A stretch of DNA of 64,000 nucleotides from Tamarix chinensis (taxonomy: Eukaryota > Streptophyta > Magnoliopsida > Caryophyllales > Tamaricaceae), in assembly GCA_030549775.1 (NCBI GenBank), contig CM060175.1:35710318-35774317 (forward strand), given 5' to 3'. The notes under the pieces are model-generated. The model did no database searches. It saw nothing but the letters and a program-made list of their open reading frames with translations, and had not been told where the DNA came from. This document shows, one piece after another, positions 20,101 to 34,110 of the stretch. The position numbers and the translations under genes are program-made. Positions within the stretch are counted from its first letter, which is position 1. Each line of letters starts with the position of its first letter.

Positions 20101-22427
20101 TGTAACACCCCCAAATTTACTACCAAAAAATTTCGTTTAATTAAAAGGGTTTTAGCGGAAGCCGAAAGATAAAACCGTAAACTCGGTTCACTCCTATTGA
20201 CCCGATACTAAGTGCTAAGGCTAAACAAGATTGATCATCAAGTACAAATCGTTAAATAAACACTGGTCATTAGCAAAACACAGGTCATACAAAATCAGAG
20301 TGCGGAAATCAAAAGAGTACAACCCAAAGTACAGTTTTAAAGTACCAAATGTCAAAGGATATAATATAGCGGAATAAAACGAAATATGATAATACAGGGA
20401 AACGAAATGGAGAATGAACTTTGGCCACGTCATTCTCTACCCCCAAGCTAGGTCTAGGCTCAACTCTCAGCCCTACCCGATGCCTCGTAAGCATCGTAGG
20501 CATCGAAGACATCGCCCCTACCTACAAAAACTCAGACGGGTCTTCTGTTTGTGGGAATGAGCAGCACCCATGAAACGGGTGATCAGTATGCTATGTACTG
20601 AGTAAGGTAACAGACACACTAAGGCCCACAAACACAGAGATACATGACATAATAGACATGGCATAATTACGTAGATAGCATGCAATAACACAGATAAACA
20701 ATACCGGTTATGAACCAGATAACTTTTTCATTAGATATTTGATAATTATAATCGATTCACATCATAGTCTTCATCAATCCATGTGAGTGCGGGGACCCCA
20801 CTATTATTTGCCGGTGGACCGGTTTGGGTCCAACTCAACATCTTTCTCTGTAAGTGATTATTGTCTTAACATATCTTATTCAAAAGATTTTCACCCTTGA
20901 CATGCATGGCTAACTATATCCGCCCTTATCCTCCCAGGAGGGCCTGTCCCATATCTTGAGACTTCTGCACCTCCTAACTCGCCTCAACATCCTTCCCTTC
21001 CCATTTTCTCACACCGGAAACCCAACATTTAAGTGTGTGGGTTAGGGCCCACCACCTTATACCCCAAGGTCTACTCACCACCTTACCCTAGGGTTTTCAC
21101 CAGAAACCCTAATCTGGGCCTATGTGGCCCTTCCTTCTCTGCCTCCCACAACCCACACTATTTTAATGCCCCACGTGTCATGTCCTTCAGACTCAACTCT
21201 CCCCTCATACCTCGCTCCTCCTCGTTTATTTTTAATATTTTCTTTTTCTTTTTCCACCTTCTCAATTAGGGTTTCCTCCCCAAACCCTAGTTGGTCCCTA
21301 TGTACCCTTATATTATCCTATGTACTATTTTTCACCTTGAGCCTTCAGACTCCCAAACAAAACTTCCATTGCTTTCCCCACGTCCCAAAGTAACTTTCCA
21401 TACGTAAGGTTTGCCCCCATGTGGACCTTAACCTCCCCATGCAAACCCCTTGATCTCTACCATGCCAAACCCTAGTTATCCCATGTAACCTTAGTTTCTC
21501 CCACTCTTTTATTTTATTTAATTCCCCTTTTACTCGTCCATTCACGGATCACAGATTACCTAGGTCATCCTTACCTACGTTAGCCAACTTACTTCCCTTT
21601 GGTTATCTTAATTTCTCATTTTTCTCTTTCATGCCCCCATTCCACAACACCTCATCAAATAACTTAGCATGCATGTCCTAAGGGTCACATCACATCACAT
21701 CACATCATATTTGCAGCATGTCCATATTAGCACATACCAAACAAGAGCATGAGAACATACCTCTGTTCCATGCTGCGCTACACAATAAAATAGATAACAT
21801 ATAGAATACAACATATAAACCATACAAGGCATCCGAGATAAGTAAAATACGTAACATATAGGCGGCCTTAGTTACGTCCTTACCTAAATCGGCGCCGGGC
21901 TTGGAGCATGCTCCTACGCCTCTTGAGAGTTTTGACCCGATTCACCTATAAAAGGGAAATACTATGGGTCAATCTCCCTCTACCAGAATTACCATAATTT
22001 TCCTATCTTACCCTTATCATGGCCTAATACTAAGGCTAATATTAATAATAGTAGTTTATAAATAAAAGGTAGGGTTATTGTTATTCTCAAGATAGTTAAA
22101 TGAATCACCGCTAGTCAAAGTAAGTCTTAGTAAAATCTATAGTATTAAAGTAAGGGTTTCAATATTATTAATAACAATTACTAATAATACTACTACTAAT
22201 AATAAGAATACTAATAATAATAAGAATATTACTACTAATAATAATAATGGTTATAATGATAACAATGATGATCATAATAATTAAAATCATAGTAGTAATA
22301 GTAATAATAATAATAATAACAACAACCATAATCATGATAATAATAATAATAATGCAAATAGCAATAAGAATACTAAAAATAATAATAGAGATAATAACAA
22401 TGATAATAACAGTTAGAATAATAAACC

Positions 22428-22493
<66 letters not shown>

Positions 22494-22629
22494 TGATGAT
22501 GATGATGATGATGATAGTGATAACGATAATAATAATAATAACAATAATAATAACAATAATAATAATAATAATAGTGGCAATACTAATAATAATGAGAATA
22601 CTAAAAATAATAATGTTAAATAATATATA

Positions 22630-22682
<53 letters not shown>

Positions 22683-22772
22683 TCACCACCATAACCATTA
22701 TAATAATAATAATAATAACGATAATGATAATAATAATAATAGTAGTAATACTAATAGTAGTTAGAATACTAA

Positions 22773-22806
<34 letters not shown>

Positions 22807-24538
22807 GAGATAATAACGATGTTAGTCATAGTTAGAGTAATAATCATGATAATAATAATAATAATAATAATAGTAATAATAATAGTAATAATAATAATAA
22901 TAACACAATAAGGCTTTAGTATTAATTAATACCATTAATTAGAAGTTCTTAGGGATAAATGTTAGGACCTAATAGTAATAATAATGGTAGTAATAATAGT
23001 AATAATAATAATAATGGTAATAATAATAATGTTAATAATAATCATAATAACACTAATAATAATAGTTAATAATATTAAAAATCATTAACACATTTAATAA
23101 TAAGGGTTTAGGGGTTAAGGAGTTGGGGAACAACCTAGGCTAGGTGGTGGTGACGGCGGCGGAAGCGGTGGAGGAAGGAAGAAATGGGAGAGGTGGATGT
23201 GGAGGCTCGGGGAGAGGGAAGTAGGGAAAATGGAGGTGTAGGGTGGTAGGGTATGATCCCCTGGTTGTTTTGGGGGGTAGGGGCGGCGGTGAAGGCGGCG
23301 GTATCGGCGGCAACCGACGGCACAAGGTGGCGCGGGGGTCGAATGGGCTGATCGGGGAGGCAATTTTTCATGGCTGGGTCGGCTCATGTAGGGCAAGGTA
23401 GGGAATGTTGGTGGTTGGGTTGTGTAGAGGGTAGTGCAGGGAGAATTTTGGTGGCCGGAACGGGCGGCAAAGGTGGCCGATGACGGAGGAATGGCTGGCT
23501 GAAGAAGGGTGGCGCACAGTTTGGTTTTTCTGGGCTCCAAATTCCAAACTAAATTAAGGAAATCTTCGAGGCTATTTATAGGCCAATAGGGAAGGGAAAA
23601 CAAGAAGGATGCGTGGGAGAGTAGGGGGCTAGGGTTATGGCTATTGTTCGGCGAGAGTGGTCGGCGCAGGTCTGCGTGTGCAGACCGTGCTTTGTCGGGG
23701 AGAGAGAGGGATTGCGTGCAGGAGAAGGGAGGAATGGTTTGGTTGAAATTTCAGGGGAGTCAATGGGGAGGAGAGGGGAGGAATGGCCGGTGTAGTGGCA
23801 TGGGCGTTGCAGGCTTTTTTTTCCTGGCAAGATTTTCAGTTGCAGGGCGAGTGGGAGGTAGAAGATGAAGTGTAGGGCTGGACCGGCGGTCCAAGAGAAA
23901 AGAAAAGGAAGAAAGAAAAGGCCGAACCGGCTGGGAGAGAGGGAAAGGAGATGCGTGGGAGCTGGGCCGCACAGGGAGAGGGTGAGTTGGGCCAACGGGC
24001 CAGCCCAGGTCGGGGGGAAAAAATAGAAAAAAAGAAGAGAATGAAAGGAAATAAAAGGAAAAAGAGGGGGAAAAAGGAGAAAAGAAAAAGGAAAAAGAAG
24101 GGGAAATGGTGGTTGGCTTAATTAGTATAATTTGGGTAATTTTGATGTTTAATAAAATATAAATATTAAAATAATAATTAAATTCTCTTTTTTGGTTAAT
24201 TTAGGGATTTTTGAAAGAATTTTCTTAAATTCCATTTTAAATTAACAAAACACTCTAATTTTCTCTAATTAAATTATTTATAAATTTTATATTAATTTGA
24301 AACTATTATATCCTTCTTAATTCAAATAAAGTAATTTATTTAATTAATTTCCAAAATAAAATCCTTAATTAGCTTAAAATACCACAATTCCTCCTATTTA
24401 AAATACTTATAAATTTCTTCTTGATTTACCCTAATTAACTCCCTTTTATTTTAATAAAAGTAAATTATTTGATTAACTTTCAAAATAAAAATCTTATTTA
24501 ATAATAAATAATAAAATTAGGATTTTTGGGGCATTTCA
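20101..24538 (-). mobile_element. Solo LTR (4.44 kb) of the Tekay-like family
   Basis: In + orientation it begins TGTAACACCCCCAAATTT and ends TTTTTGGGGCATTTCA, the reverse complement of the family's LTR ends. It is flanked by the perfect 5-bp duplication ATTTG (20096-20100 and 24539-24543). No internal region is present, so it is the product of LTR-LTR recombination. It shows the same internal order as the LTR at 10478, with a much longer trinucleotide block (22150-23090) and a GC-rich leader (23110-24010). Confidence 0.92.
22150..23090. repeat. Large AAT/ATT microsatellite block in the solo LTR
   Basis: Nearly 1 kb is built from AAT-type triplets with scattered changes, plus a GAT run at about 22493-22514. 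It occupies the place of the ATT block in the other LTRs. Long poly-Ile/Leu/Met reading frames on both strands are artefacts. Confidence 0.95.
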
Positions 24539-25199
24539 ATTTGATAATCTAAGAGAAACTAAACTATATAGGAAATTAGAAAATGTGAATTTATGCTTCC
24601 AAATATAGTTTTTCTTGGTTATATTATTAGTGGAGAAGCTATTAAAGTTGATCCCCCTAGGATACAAGCTATTAAAGAGTGGTTTATTCCTAAGGATATT
24701 CACCAAGTAAGAAGTTTTCATAGGTTAGCTAGTTTCTATAGGAGATTTATTTAAGATTTTTCTACTATAGGTGCACATATTACTCAAATCATGAAAAAAG
24801 AAAATTAATTAGGGAAATGAAGTGGCTAAAAGTTTTTAAATTCTTAAGGATAAATTGTGCAATGCTCCTATATTAACTAGTCCTAATTTTGACCTACTTT
24901 TTAAGGTAACTTGTGATGCTGGTTAGGAGAGTATAGGATGAGTTCTTTCACTATAAAAAAGACTTATTGTATACTTTAGTGAAAAGTTGAATGGAGATAA
25001 ATTAAAGTAATTGACATATGGCAAGGAATTTTTTCCATCATATATAAAGTAGAAGTGTAAATAATATGGGAAGGAGATAAAGTGACTCAATGTTTAAATG
25101 CGGATGGTACAAAAGAGTGTGATGTACAAAAGTCAAATAATACACATGCTCAAAAGGTAGCAATAATGAGCATACCGCTAACCACATAGGCCTAAATCT

Positions 25200-26250
25200 C
25201 TACCTCTAACTAGCTAATCACATTCAGGTATCCTCCTAAAGGAACTCCCACAACACTAGCTGATCCCTTTACTTATTGAATCGATCTGATAGTCTAAGTC
25301 CTAGATTAGCTCCTCTAAACACTGTCTCCTCCCACTCGGTACTTATAAGCTCTGTGCCCCACATTGCCACACCTATGACACATCACCTTATTGCCCCTAT
25401 AATCTACTCTTGGTTGATTTGCTCCATAAGGCTTGCGGTGGTAGTGCCTCTCCTTAGTATGATTTCTAGATAGGCCTTTAACTTTAGGAATAGACCTCAT
25501 ACTCCTACCTCACATATGCGGCATGCTTGATATTGAATAAGCATTATTTTTTTCACTAGAATGCTAAATGAGGATAGAACTTCCTCTTACCCCCAACTGG
25601 ACACTTTAGGCTTGGATGACTCGGGAAGCCTCCAAAGCCTGCTCGTACATTACCATCATGTCTAGCGAAGTAATTCTCACTAATAGCTCTTGATATTTGA
25701 TTCCCAAGTCGATCTTAAAATGATGAACTTGCATCACCTCATTGGCCTCCACTACTGAAGTAAACTAGATCAAATCCATTAATATCTTGTAATACTCATT
25801 TATTCTTATGCCTCCCTACCGAAAGGCGTTAAACTCATCATACTTTTTTATATAGAAAAAATGGGTAAAAATCACCTTGTGGGATGGTCCCCAACCCATA
25901 GGCTCTCCACCTTTACGATGGATGCTCCTCCATAAAGTGTCTTCCCTTCACCTTAGGTACATCTCCCCATGATATTTGATTCCCCACAACCCTCATGTCC
26001 ACAAGGCAACCAAATGTATTGAATGTATTCTCAAAATCTCTAACCCATCTCCCCATGATGTCAGGGTCCTCCTAGCCCTCGAATATTGGTGGATGATGAT
26101 GTCATGCCAACCTTACCCTATCTTAAGGAACTTGTGCGGGTATTGGCATTAGTGGTGGTTGTGGTGCTCGAATCTGGTCTTCGATTTAGGCATTGACAGT
26201 CTCCATGAATTCCTCAATGCACTTGTAATGGAAATTAGTGGACGTCAATT
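25200..26250 (-). pseudogene. Gypsy gag remnant (minus strand)
   Basis: On the minus strand a CCHC-type zinc knuckle is visible near 25345-25385 (CHRCGNVGHRAYKY, with the last Cys changed to Tyr). Upstream lie gag-like pieces: PPIFEG.EDPDIMGRW near 26050-26095, and VYFSS and W-containing blocks. Many stops interrupt it. It lies between the primer binding site at 26551 and the pol relic, so it belongs to the minus-strand element whose 5' LTR is 26568-29671. From 25050 to 25200 nothing is recognisable. Confidence 0.65.
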
Positions 26251-26550
26251 CCTAAAGGCCGGGAGTAATTTGAAAAAAAAAAATTTATCGAGTAATAATA
26301 ATCAAACAAAAAATTGGCATAAAGGCTATCTATAGTACATTCCCAACCCACTCTCACTCACAGACATTCTAGGTTTAGCAATACTTTTACTTCTATTTAA
26401 ACACTTAAATAGTAGAGGAAATTATTTAAAACATCTTGTGGTATCAGCTTGGATTATGAAGAGGGAAAAGGGTTTCAAAATGAAATTCATATACCATCTT
26501 GTGCTACCAGCTTAATTATTCTTGACAGCCACACATTTAAAAAAAAAATG

Positions 26551-26562
26551 CCTTGATACCAA
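26551..26562 (-). other. Primer binding site of the minus-strand Gypsy element
   Basis: On the minus strand it reads TTGGTATCAAGG, close to the initiator-Met-tRNA type TGGTATCAGAGC, next to the LTR end. It fixes the element's direction. Confidence 0.65.
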
Positions 26563-26567
26563 CCTAT

Positions 26568-29500
26568 AAATAATACCCCCATTTTTTTACAAAAAAATAA
26601 AATTCGTTTTAAAGTATTACTAGAGTGGAAAATACTAATACACTTAGAAAAAATAGGGTGCTATTGGTGTACCTAACATAGGATAGACATCAACCACCTG
26701 TTCCACATTAGATACAAGGCTTAAATACCAAATAAACTAAAACTAAAGTAGAGGGTAGATGAATAAGATATATAAATATATAATGAAAAAATTTACACAA
26801 TAAGATCTCAATGATCCCGAACATCATCAAATATAGGAAGGTAGATTGATTAGAAATACAAGGCTATTATGATAGAAAATAGAGTATGGTGGTGCCCCAA
26901 AACCTTAGTTCGTCATGGATCTACAAGAATCTTAGAATTTCCATGCTCGTATGGCCTAGCCTAAGATGAGGAAGGTCCACTACTAGATATCCCAAGAACT
27001 TACACATGACCTTTTGCTTGTGCGAATGAGCATTTGAATGAGCAAATGGGCGCATTAGTACACTATATACTGAGTAAGATAAGTTACCTCAACAACAAGA
27101 TTCACAAGCATATAGGATTCTATCATGTCATGAAAATCATGCTTAACATAATTCATGCCTATTCCATGCACAACTTACTCTAATACCATGCACAACTTAG
27201 GAAATTCAAGATGCTACATGCTTGTCTTCATAATACAACATCATCAATACTCAGATACAAATGCTATGTAAGTTATTCAAATGCCAACTAGGGTTTCTAC
27301 ATCCATTCATATGATTCTTCATCTTTTTTATTTCCACGTTACTCAATAGATTAGGTCATTTAGTTACAATAAATGATTCTCTTTCTCATTCCTATTAGTT
27401 TCTAATTTTACTACATCCTTGTCTTATTCTTGTCCAAATACTAATTTAATTTGTTATCCACATACTTGTCCAAGTTATCATCCAATCACTTATTCTAATC
27501 ATTATCTAAATACTCATTCTAATCATTATTTAATTAGTCATTCAAAATTTTTGTCATTATCATTGAGGGACGGACTATAAACCACCCTATGATCTAACAT
27601 TTTATGGAATCTTATCCAAACCAAAGAGCATAAAGTCAAGACTTAGCCCAAGTAACCATCAATGGATATAAGTCCTGGCCGAACAAAACACTATGGTAAT
27701 TAGACCCTTTAGTATCGATACCCCCTAGTACATTATCATTGTCTTGAGTAGGTAAGGCACTAGGACCTACTAGGATCCTGCCTGGATATAAGGCCCAACA
27801 ACACTAATAGATGCCTAAATGTAGACTAACCGCAAGTAGCTGATCAAAGATTGGGTAACCTAGACCCATACACAACTTGATTTTCATTCACTTTACAATG
27901 TTAGTACATTATTTTGGGGGTTATATGATCATACAAGAACAACACAATATGCAAGCAAGTCATTCACATACTTGTACCATGGTAACCCTTTCCATTTCCA
28001 ACAATGTGTGATATTTCCATTAATTCTTGCTCAATATTAACTAAATTCATTATGTTAATCCATCCATGACAATGATATCATTCGATCGCATATGCTAAAC
28101 CATTTAATGGGTTTAAGTAGAAAGATAGGCCAAAGTTACTGTAAGATTGCCTATTGATGATTTGGGTTGACTAGTTGATTGTTTTAAGGGACTAGTCGAT
28201 CACTTGAACCTAACTAATCAATCACTTTACCTTCAGACAACAAAAAACAAGAATTTCCTTATAGATCATACTTATAATTCTTTATGATACAAAATTATAA
28301 CATAGAATAACATCACATTGACACATTTCTAGATAACAATAGTTGCATATTTCATCATTGATCATCATAACCTAGTTTTCCTTAAAACTTCATACATTTC
28401 TTCTAACTTTTACAGTCTAGCCAGCCAGTACCAATTCTAAAAATACAAATACTTATACCACCATTTAGCATAAAAAATTTAGAGGTTCCATAACATACAA
28501 GCTTAATCATATCATATTTTAGAAGTAAGAATGAATTACTTGATGTAGGCAAAACTTTCCTCAATTATGAAAACTTAACCTACAAAAATAGTCAATTTTC
28601 ATAACCTTAAAAAATTATAAGTTTATACTTATAAATCATGAAATAACTTTTCCAAATCTTAAATTGAAATTGAAGGGGGAAAATAGACATACCACACTAA
28701 AGAGAAAATAGAGGAAGATTCTACTAAAATAACTCAACTTTGTCCTAAATCTAACTCTTTCTTGCTTAACAATAAAAGTAAGAGGGAACTAGAAAAGGAT
28801 CAAAAGAGTAAAATAATTTGAATGTAAGGCTCAACGTAGAGAGGGGAGAAGGATAATGCTAAAGGGATAAATTATTTTTTGTTACTGAAAGATAGGTGAA
28901 TAGAGGGGGCGATTAGGGCTATTTATAGCTAACAAATCTATATGAATCATAAGTATGGTCAGATATAGATCCATAGCCCTAATTCTTAACTTTTGAATTC
29001 AATTTGAATGGGTAGATTTCATTGAAGATATGCTCACCTATCTTTTATAGCTCAAATGGTGATTCTGGAGAGACATAGGTCTATTATATTAAAAATGGAA
29101 AGTATGAGAGGGGAAATGGAAAGTTAGCATGGAAGGAATATCCTGACTCAGTAGAATTAAGTTTAGAATCAAAATAATGACTCTGGAAGTGTGTAGAGGA
29201 GAGAGGTGGAAGAAAAAAAGGCTGAGGTTATCTTCCTCCTTAATTGTCCAACTTGAACTCCTCATATCAATTTAAGGCAATATTTTGGACCAAATGCATC
29301 ATAAGAAAGGCTAAGATTCTTTAGGAATAATTTATAATGGAGTTATTAGCTAGGGTTCAATTCTGGTATATGAATTTTTCCCAAAAAATTTGAGTTTAAG
29401 AAATGTACTTAGCTTGAAAAACCAATAGATTGATCTACAGAATAGCCGATTAATTTAGTAAAAAAAATAACTAATTAGTTGAAATGACAAACTAGTCAAT

Positions 29501-29671
29501 CGGTTTGTAGAACCAATCTATTGTTCCACTCGAAAACTAAGACATAAAACTTTCATAACTTAAACAAATCTAACCTTTTTCAAAACTTAATTATTACTCC
29601 ATATCAAGATAAGACATCAACAAATGGCACAATTTTCAATTAACTAATTTACATAAAGATAGGGTATTATA
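26568..29671 (-). repeat. 5' LTR (3.1 kb) of the minus-strand Gypsy element
   Basis: Read on the minus strand it starts TATAATACCCT (29671, from TGTAATACCC) and ends GGGGGTATTA near 26568, next to the primer site. A TATA-like ATTTATAG (minus strand CTATAAAT) lies at 28920-28928. The 17-nt stem-loop is at 27056-27072. Heavily decayed, with no gene. Confidence 0.7.
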
Positions 29672-32279
29672 AATTTAATATTTAAGTATGTTAAATATTT
29701 ATTTTATTTAATGGTTGTGTTAAGGAAAAATAATCAACTAGTCCTTATAATAATTAATGTATTAGTCTGACTAACTGATCGGATTATCTATAGTACATTT
29801 GGTTTCTCTCTATTTAAACCCATCAATTGGTTTATCACAACTAATTAGTTGGTCTAAGAATAATCGACTACTATAACTAGACTGATCTAATGATTTAAAA
29901 GGACCCTAATTTTTAGCCAAGCAAATTTGATATACCGGTTTGCAAAACTAATTGAAGAGTTTAGCTAGAGAGTGTTATTTTTGTTTCTTTTAAATTAGAT
30001 ATAATTTGAGAGTTGATATTATACCATAAGATGATTCTTTAATGATGATAGAACAATTCTTGGCATGAATTAGCTCACCTATTGTGTGGATTTAATGGTT
30101 ATTAATTCATAACATTCTCAATAAGTGCCTTTTGAAGACTCTATTAGAATATTTAGAATGTTTATTCTCTGATGCTGAAAATGGATAATTTAATTTTGAT
30201 TCTTAATCTATATGGATTATTAAACGGGTGGATTTAAACTTGGATAAGAACTAATGAAAGTCCTACAACAAGATTTGGATGGTAACAAATGTTAAATTAG
30301 AATAATTTGGTGGATGTGATGCTTTCTTGTTATATAGACCTGATTTGATAGCATAATCTTAGAGTATTGCACACTAATCACTTAAAGTGAAAGACGATTA
30401 TCTTATTCATGGGTGTAGATTACCTATTCTAAAATGGCCCAAAATTTTTAATTTTAAAAATTATAGTTAAATAAGATTTTATTAGAAAAATTATTTAATA
30501 AATTATTTTTATTAAAATAAAAGGGAATTACTTAGGGTTATTCAAGAAAAAAATAATAAATAATTTTTATTAGAAAAGTTTTGGCATTTTAACTAATTGA
30601 GGATTTTATTTCGGAGATTAATTAAATTAACTATTTTATTTAAAATAAGAAGGAGAAAATAGTTTCAAATTAATAGTATTTTTATAAATAATTTAATTGA
30701 ATAAAATTAGGGTGTTTTGCTAATTAAAATGAAATTTATGGAAAATCATTAAAAAACCCTAAATTAGCTTAAAAAGGGATTTAAATATTATTTTATTTAA
30801 ATATTATTATATTTAGATATCCAAAATATTTTAATTAATTTAAATTCCCAATCTAATTTTTTCCTTTTTCCCCTTTTCTTTTTCTTTCTTTTTATTTTTC
30901 TTTTCCCCCTCCCCGATCTGGGTCAGCCTAGTGGCCCAAGTCCTCCCTCCTTCCTTCGGTACGGCCCAGCCTGCGCGATTGGTGCCTTCTTCTATCCCTC
31001 GTCACGCTACATTTCTTTTATTTTTCCCTCAAAATGCGGCATTTGATTTAAACGTCCTTAACTCTCGCCCGATCAGCCGGCATTTCCTTTTTCTTCTTCT
31101 TCCCCCAGCCTTCGATTCTGCCTTCGCCATTGACTGTAATCTCTATCGCTCGTCCCTGGATTTTCATCGCCGGTTACGCACTATTGACTGACTGTTTTTC
31201 TTCCTTTCTCTTCCCCCTATTTCGGCGACCTCCTTGACCTGCCCCATCTCCCTTCCTTTTTGCACACGATCACTCTTTCGGCTAACCAACCCTTACCCCA
31301 AAATTCGCTGCCATCGGCCAACCATCGCTACCGGTGACCCTAACCCTACCTGCCTTATTCAATAGCCGACCCACAGAACCCTAACCTCCTTTCTAAAATC
31401 TATAAATACCCTCGTAAGCTACCTTGTATCAAGCTTTTAGTTCCCACCCAGAATTTCCTAACCTTGCTACCGCCACCCCTTTAGACGCCAGTTCCTCTGC
31501 CTCCGGTCAACTTTGACGCCCGTTCTGGCCACCCAACTCATCCTTGCACTGCCCTCTAACTAATTGTGCCTTCCCCCTCCCTTGATTTTTCCTGCAAAAG
31601 CGACCCCGACTATGCGAAGTAGCCTTCCTGATCAACCCTCTCTTCAACCTCCGCCACCCTTTGCGCTGCCCTTAGCCACCTCTTCTGCCACTTCCACCAC
31701 TTATTTTACCTCCCATTCTCTTCTGCAGACCCTCCTCTACCTTCCCCTACCTTTCTTATTCCTCTTCCTCCTTCTCCTCCTCTCTTTCTCTCATTCTTCC
31801 CCATTAGGCCACCACCGCCGCTGCCGTGCGCCGACAACTTTGGTTGCGCCACCACCTCCATTATGTTCCTCTCCCTTTAGGTAGTCTCAAACACCCCAAC
31901 TCCCACCTTAATTCTCCTTATCTTTTTCCCATCATTCAACTTTTACCATTTTCTTTCCTTTTTCCGACCATCGCCGCCGCCGCCGTGCACCACCGCCATT
32001 GCCACCCATCCCCTCCAGCCTAAGGTTGAACCCTAGACCCTCTCAGCCCTTTTCCCTATTTTTATAAGCCTTAAATTATTTTATTTCATTTATTTGAATA
32101 TAAATACTACTATTATCATTATTATTAATATTTCCATTATTAATATGTATTATTATTATTATTATTATTATTAGTATTAATGTTTTTATTATTATTTATG
32201 TTGAGGGCTAAATTACTATTATATTTTAAATTTTATTTTATTATTATTATTCTTGTTATTATGTTTATTATTAATATTA

Positions 32280-32935
<656 letters not shown>

Positions 32936-33544
32936 ACTATTATTATTATTATTATTATTATTATTTATATTCTCATTGATATTATTTTTTAGTACCTTTG
33001 CTATTATTATTTTAGTATCATTATTATTATTAGGGTAAAGTCTTCAATGCTATATTATCAACTTTTATAATATTTCTATTATTTCTTATATCTTTACTAA
33101 AGTTAGAAATTTGTTAATGTTATTTTTATTAATATGTTATTATTTTGTCAAAGTCCTAAGGAGGAGTAGGAGCGTGCTCCAAGACCGGTGTCGTTTTAGG
33201 TAAGGGGTGCTAAGGTTTTTTGTGTGCTTATATGCATTATGTGCTTCGTATGCCATGTATCATATGTTTATTATTGTAATTATTTCGTATGTGGTATAAT
33301 GTGGAGTTGAAGTATGTTTTTGTGTGGCATGTGTACTGTATGTGATGAAATATTGTGGTATGTGATGATATGTGTTGTGACCCTATAAGACATGCATGTG
33401 AGGATGTATAAAAGTGGTATTGTGTAGGAAAAAGGTTGAAATGGAAAATTTGATTTAATGTGACTAAAGGGGAAATGAGTTGACCTAAGTATTTTAATGA
33501 TCTATAAGTGGAGGAATAAAATGGGAAATTTAGGGTTTCGTGTG

Positions 33545-34110
33545 GAAGAACTTAATTTATGATTTTGTATGGGAGAATCTAATTTATGATTTTATATTGG
33601 GGAATCTAATCTATAGTTTTGTATGGGAGAATCTAATCTATGGTGTTATATGGGATAATCTAATCTATGGTATCGTATGGGAGAATATAATATATGGGTT
33701 ATATGGATGAATCTTTGGTTTTATATGGTTTGAATTTAGGGTTTGGTAAGGATGAATCTTTGGTTTTGTATGGATTAAATTTAGGGCTTGGTATGGATGA
33801 ATCTTTGGTTTTATATGGTTTGAATTTAGGGTTTGGTATGGATGAATCTTTGGTTATTTGTGGAATGAATTTAGGGTTTTGTATGACAAAATCTTGGGTT
33901 TTGCATGGTGGTATTAATGGTTGCAGGGTGGTATTAATGGTTGTATAGTGGTATCATTATTTGTATGGTGGTATTAATGGTTGTATGGTGGTATTAATGG
34001 CTGTATGGTGGTATTAGGGTTTGCATGGTGGAGTTAGGGTTTTGCATAGGAGTTAATGATTGCATGGGATTTAGGGTTTGCATGAAAAGTTCGAAAGGTT
34101 GCATGGGATA
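33545..34110 (+). repeat. Stack of short tandem repeats in the solo LTR
   Basis: Three families in a row: ~30-bp GTATGGGAGAATCTAATCTATGG units (33545-33690), ~50-bp GGATGAATCTTTGGTTTTATATGG units (33703-33890), and 21-bp GGTGGTATTAATGGTTGTAT units (33900-34015). GGGTTTGCATGGG-like copies follow. All centre on a TGCATGG/TGTATGG core. Confidence 0.85.

Larger units (their letters stand above)
20068..25050 (+). pseudogene. CRM-like Gypsy pol fragment (RT end to RNase H), split by a solo LTR
   Basis: The pieces 20068-20100 and 24539-25050 align with 46350-46900 of the CRM-like element. Visible remains are a stretch like [17 protein letters not shown] (about 24716-24770, with a stop), CDA of the RNase H core near 24913, and a TYGKEFF-like piece near 25015. 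Several stops and frameshifts are present. The solo LTR 20101-24538 separates the two pieces exactly at its duplication ATTTG. The fragment is far from any LTR of its own family, so it is a relic. Confidence 0.75.

Noticed and set aside
22168..22698. Long poly-Ile/Leu/Met frames on both strands (also at 32326-32876)
   Set aside because: They are translations of ATT/ATC microsatellites; all frames are open because the triplets contain no stop in those phases.
23115..23995. Pro/Ser-rich frames of 60-162 residues on the minus strand
   Set aside because: They fall in the GC- and CT-rich leader of a solo LTR. Similar unrelated frames occur at the same place in other LTRs (31564-32023, 41727-42143, 49301-49670), so composition explains them.
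25276..25473. Plus-strand 65-residue frame
   Set aside because: It overlaps the minus-strand gag zinc knuckle, which is the better explanation.
33694..33948. 84-residue frame with a 17-residue repeat
   Set aside because: The 51-bp DNA repeat keeps the frame open; it lies in the noncoding part of a solo LTR.
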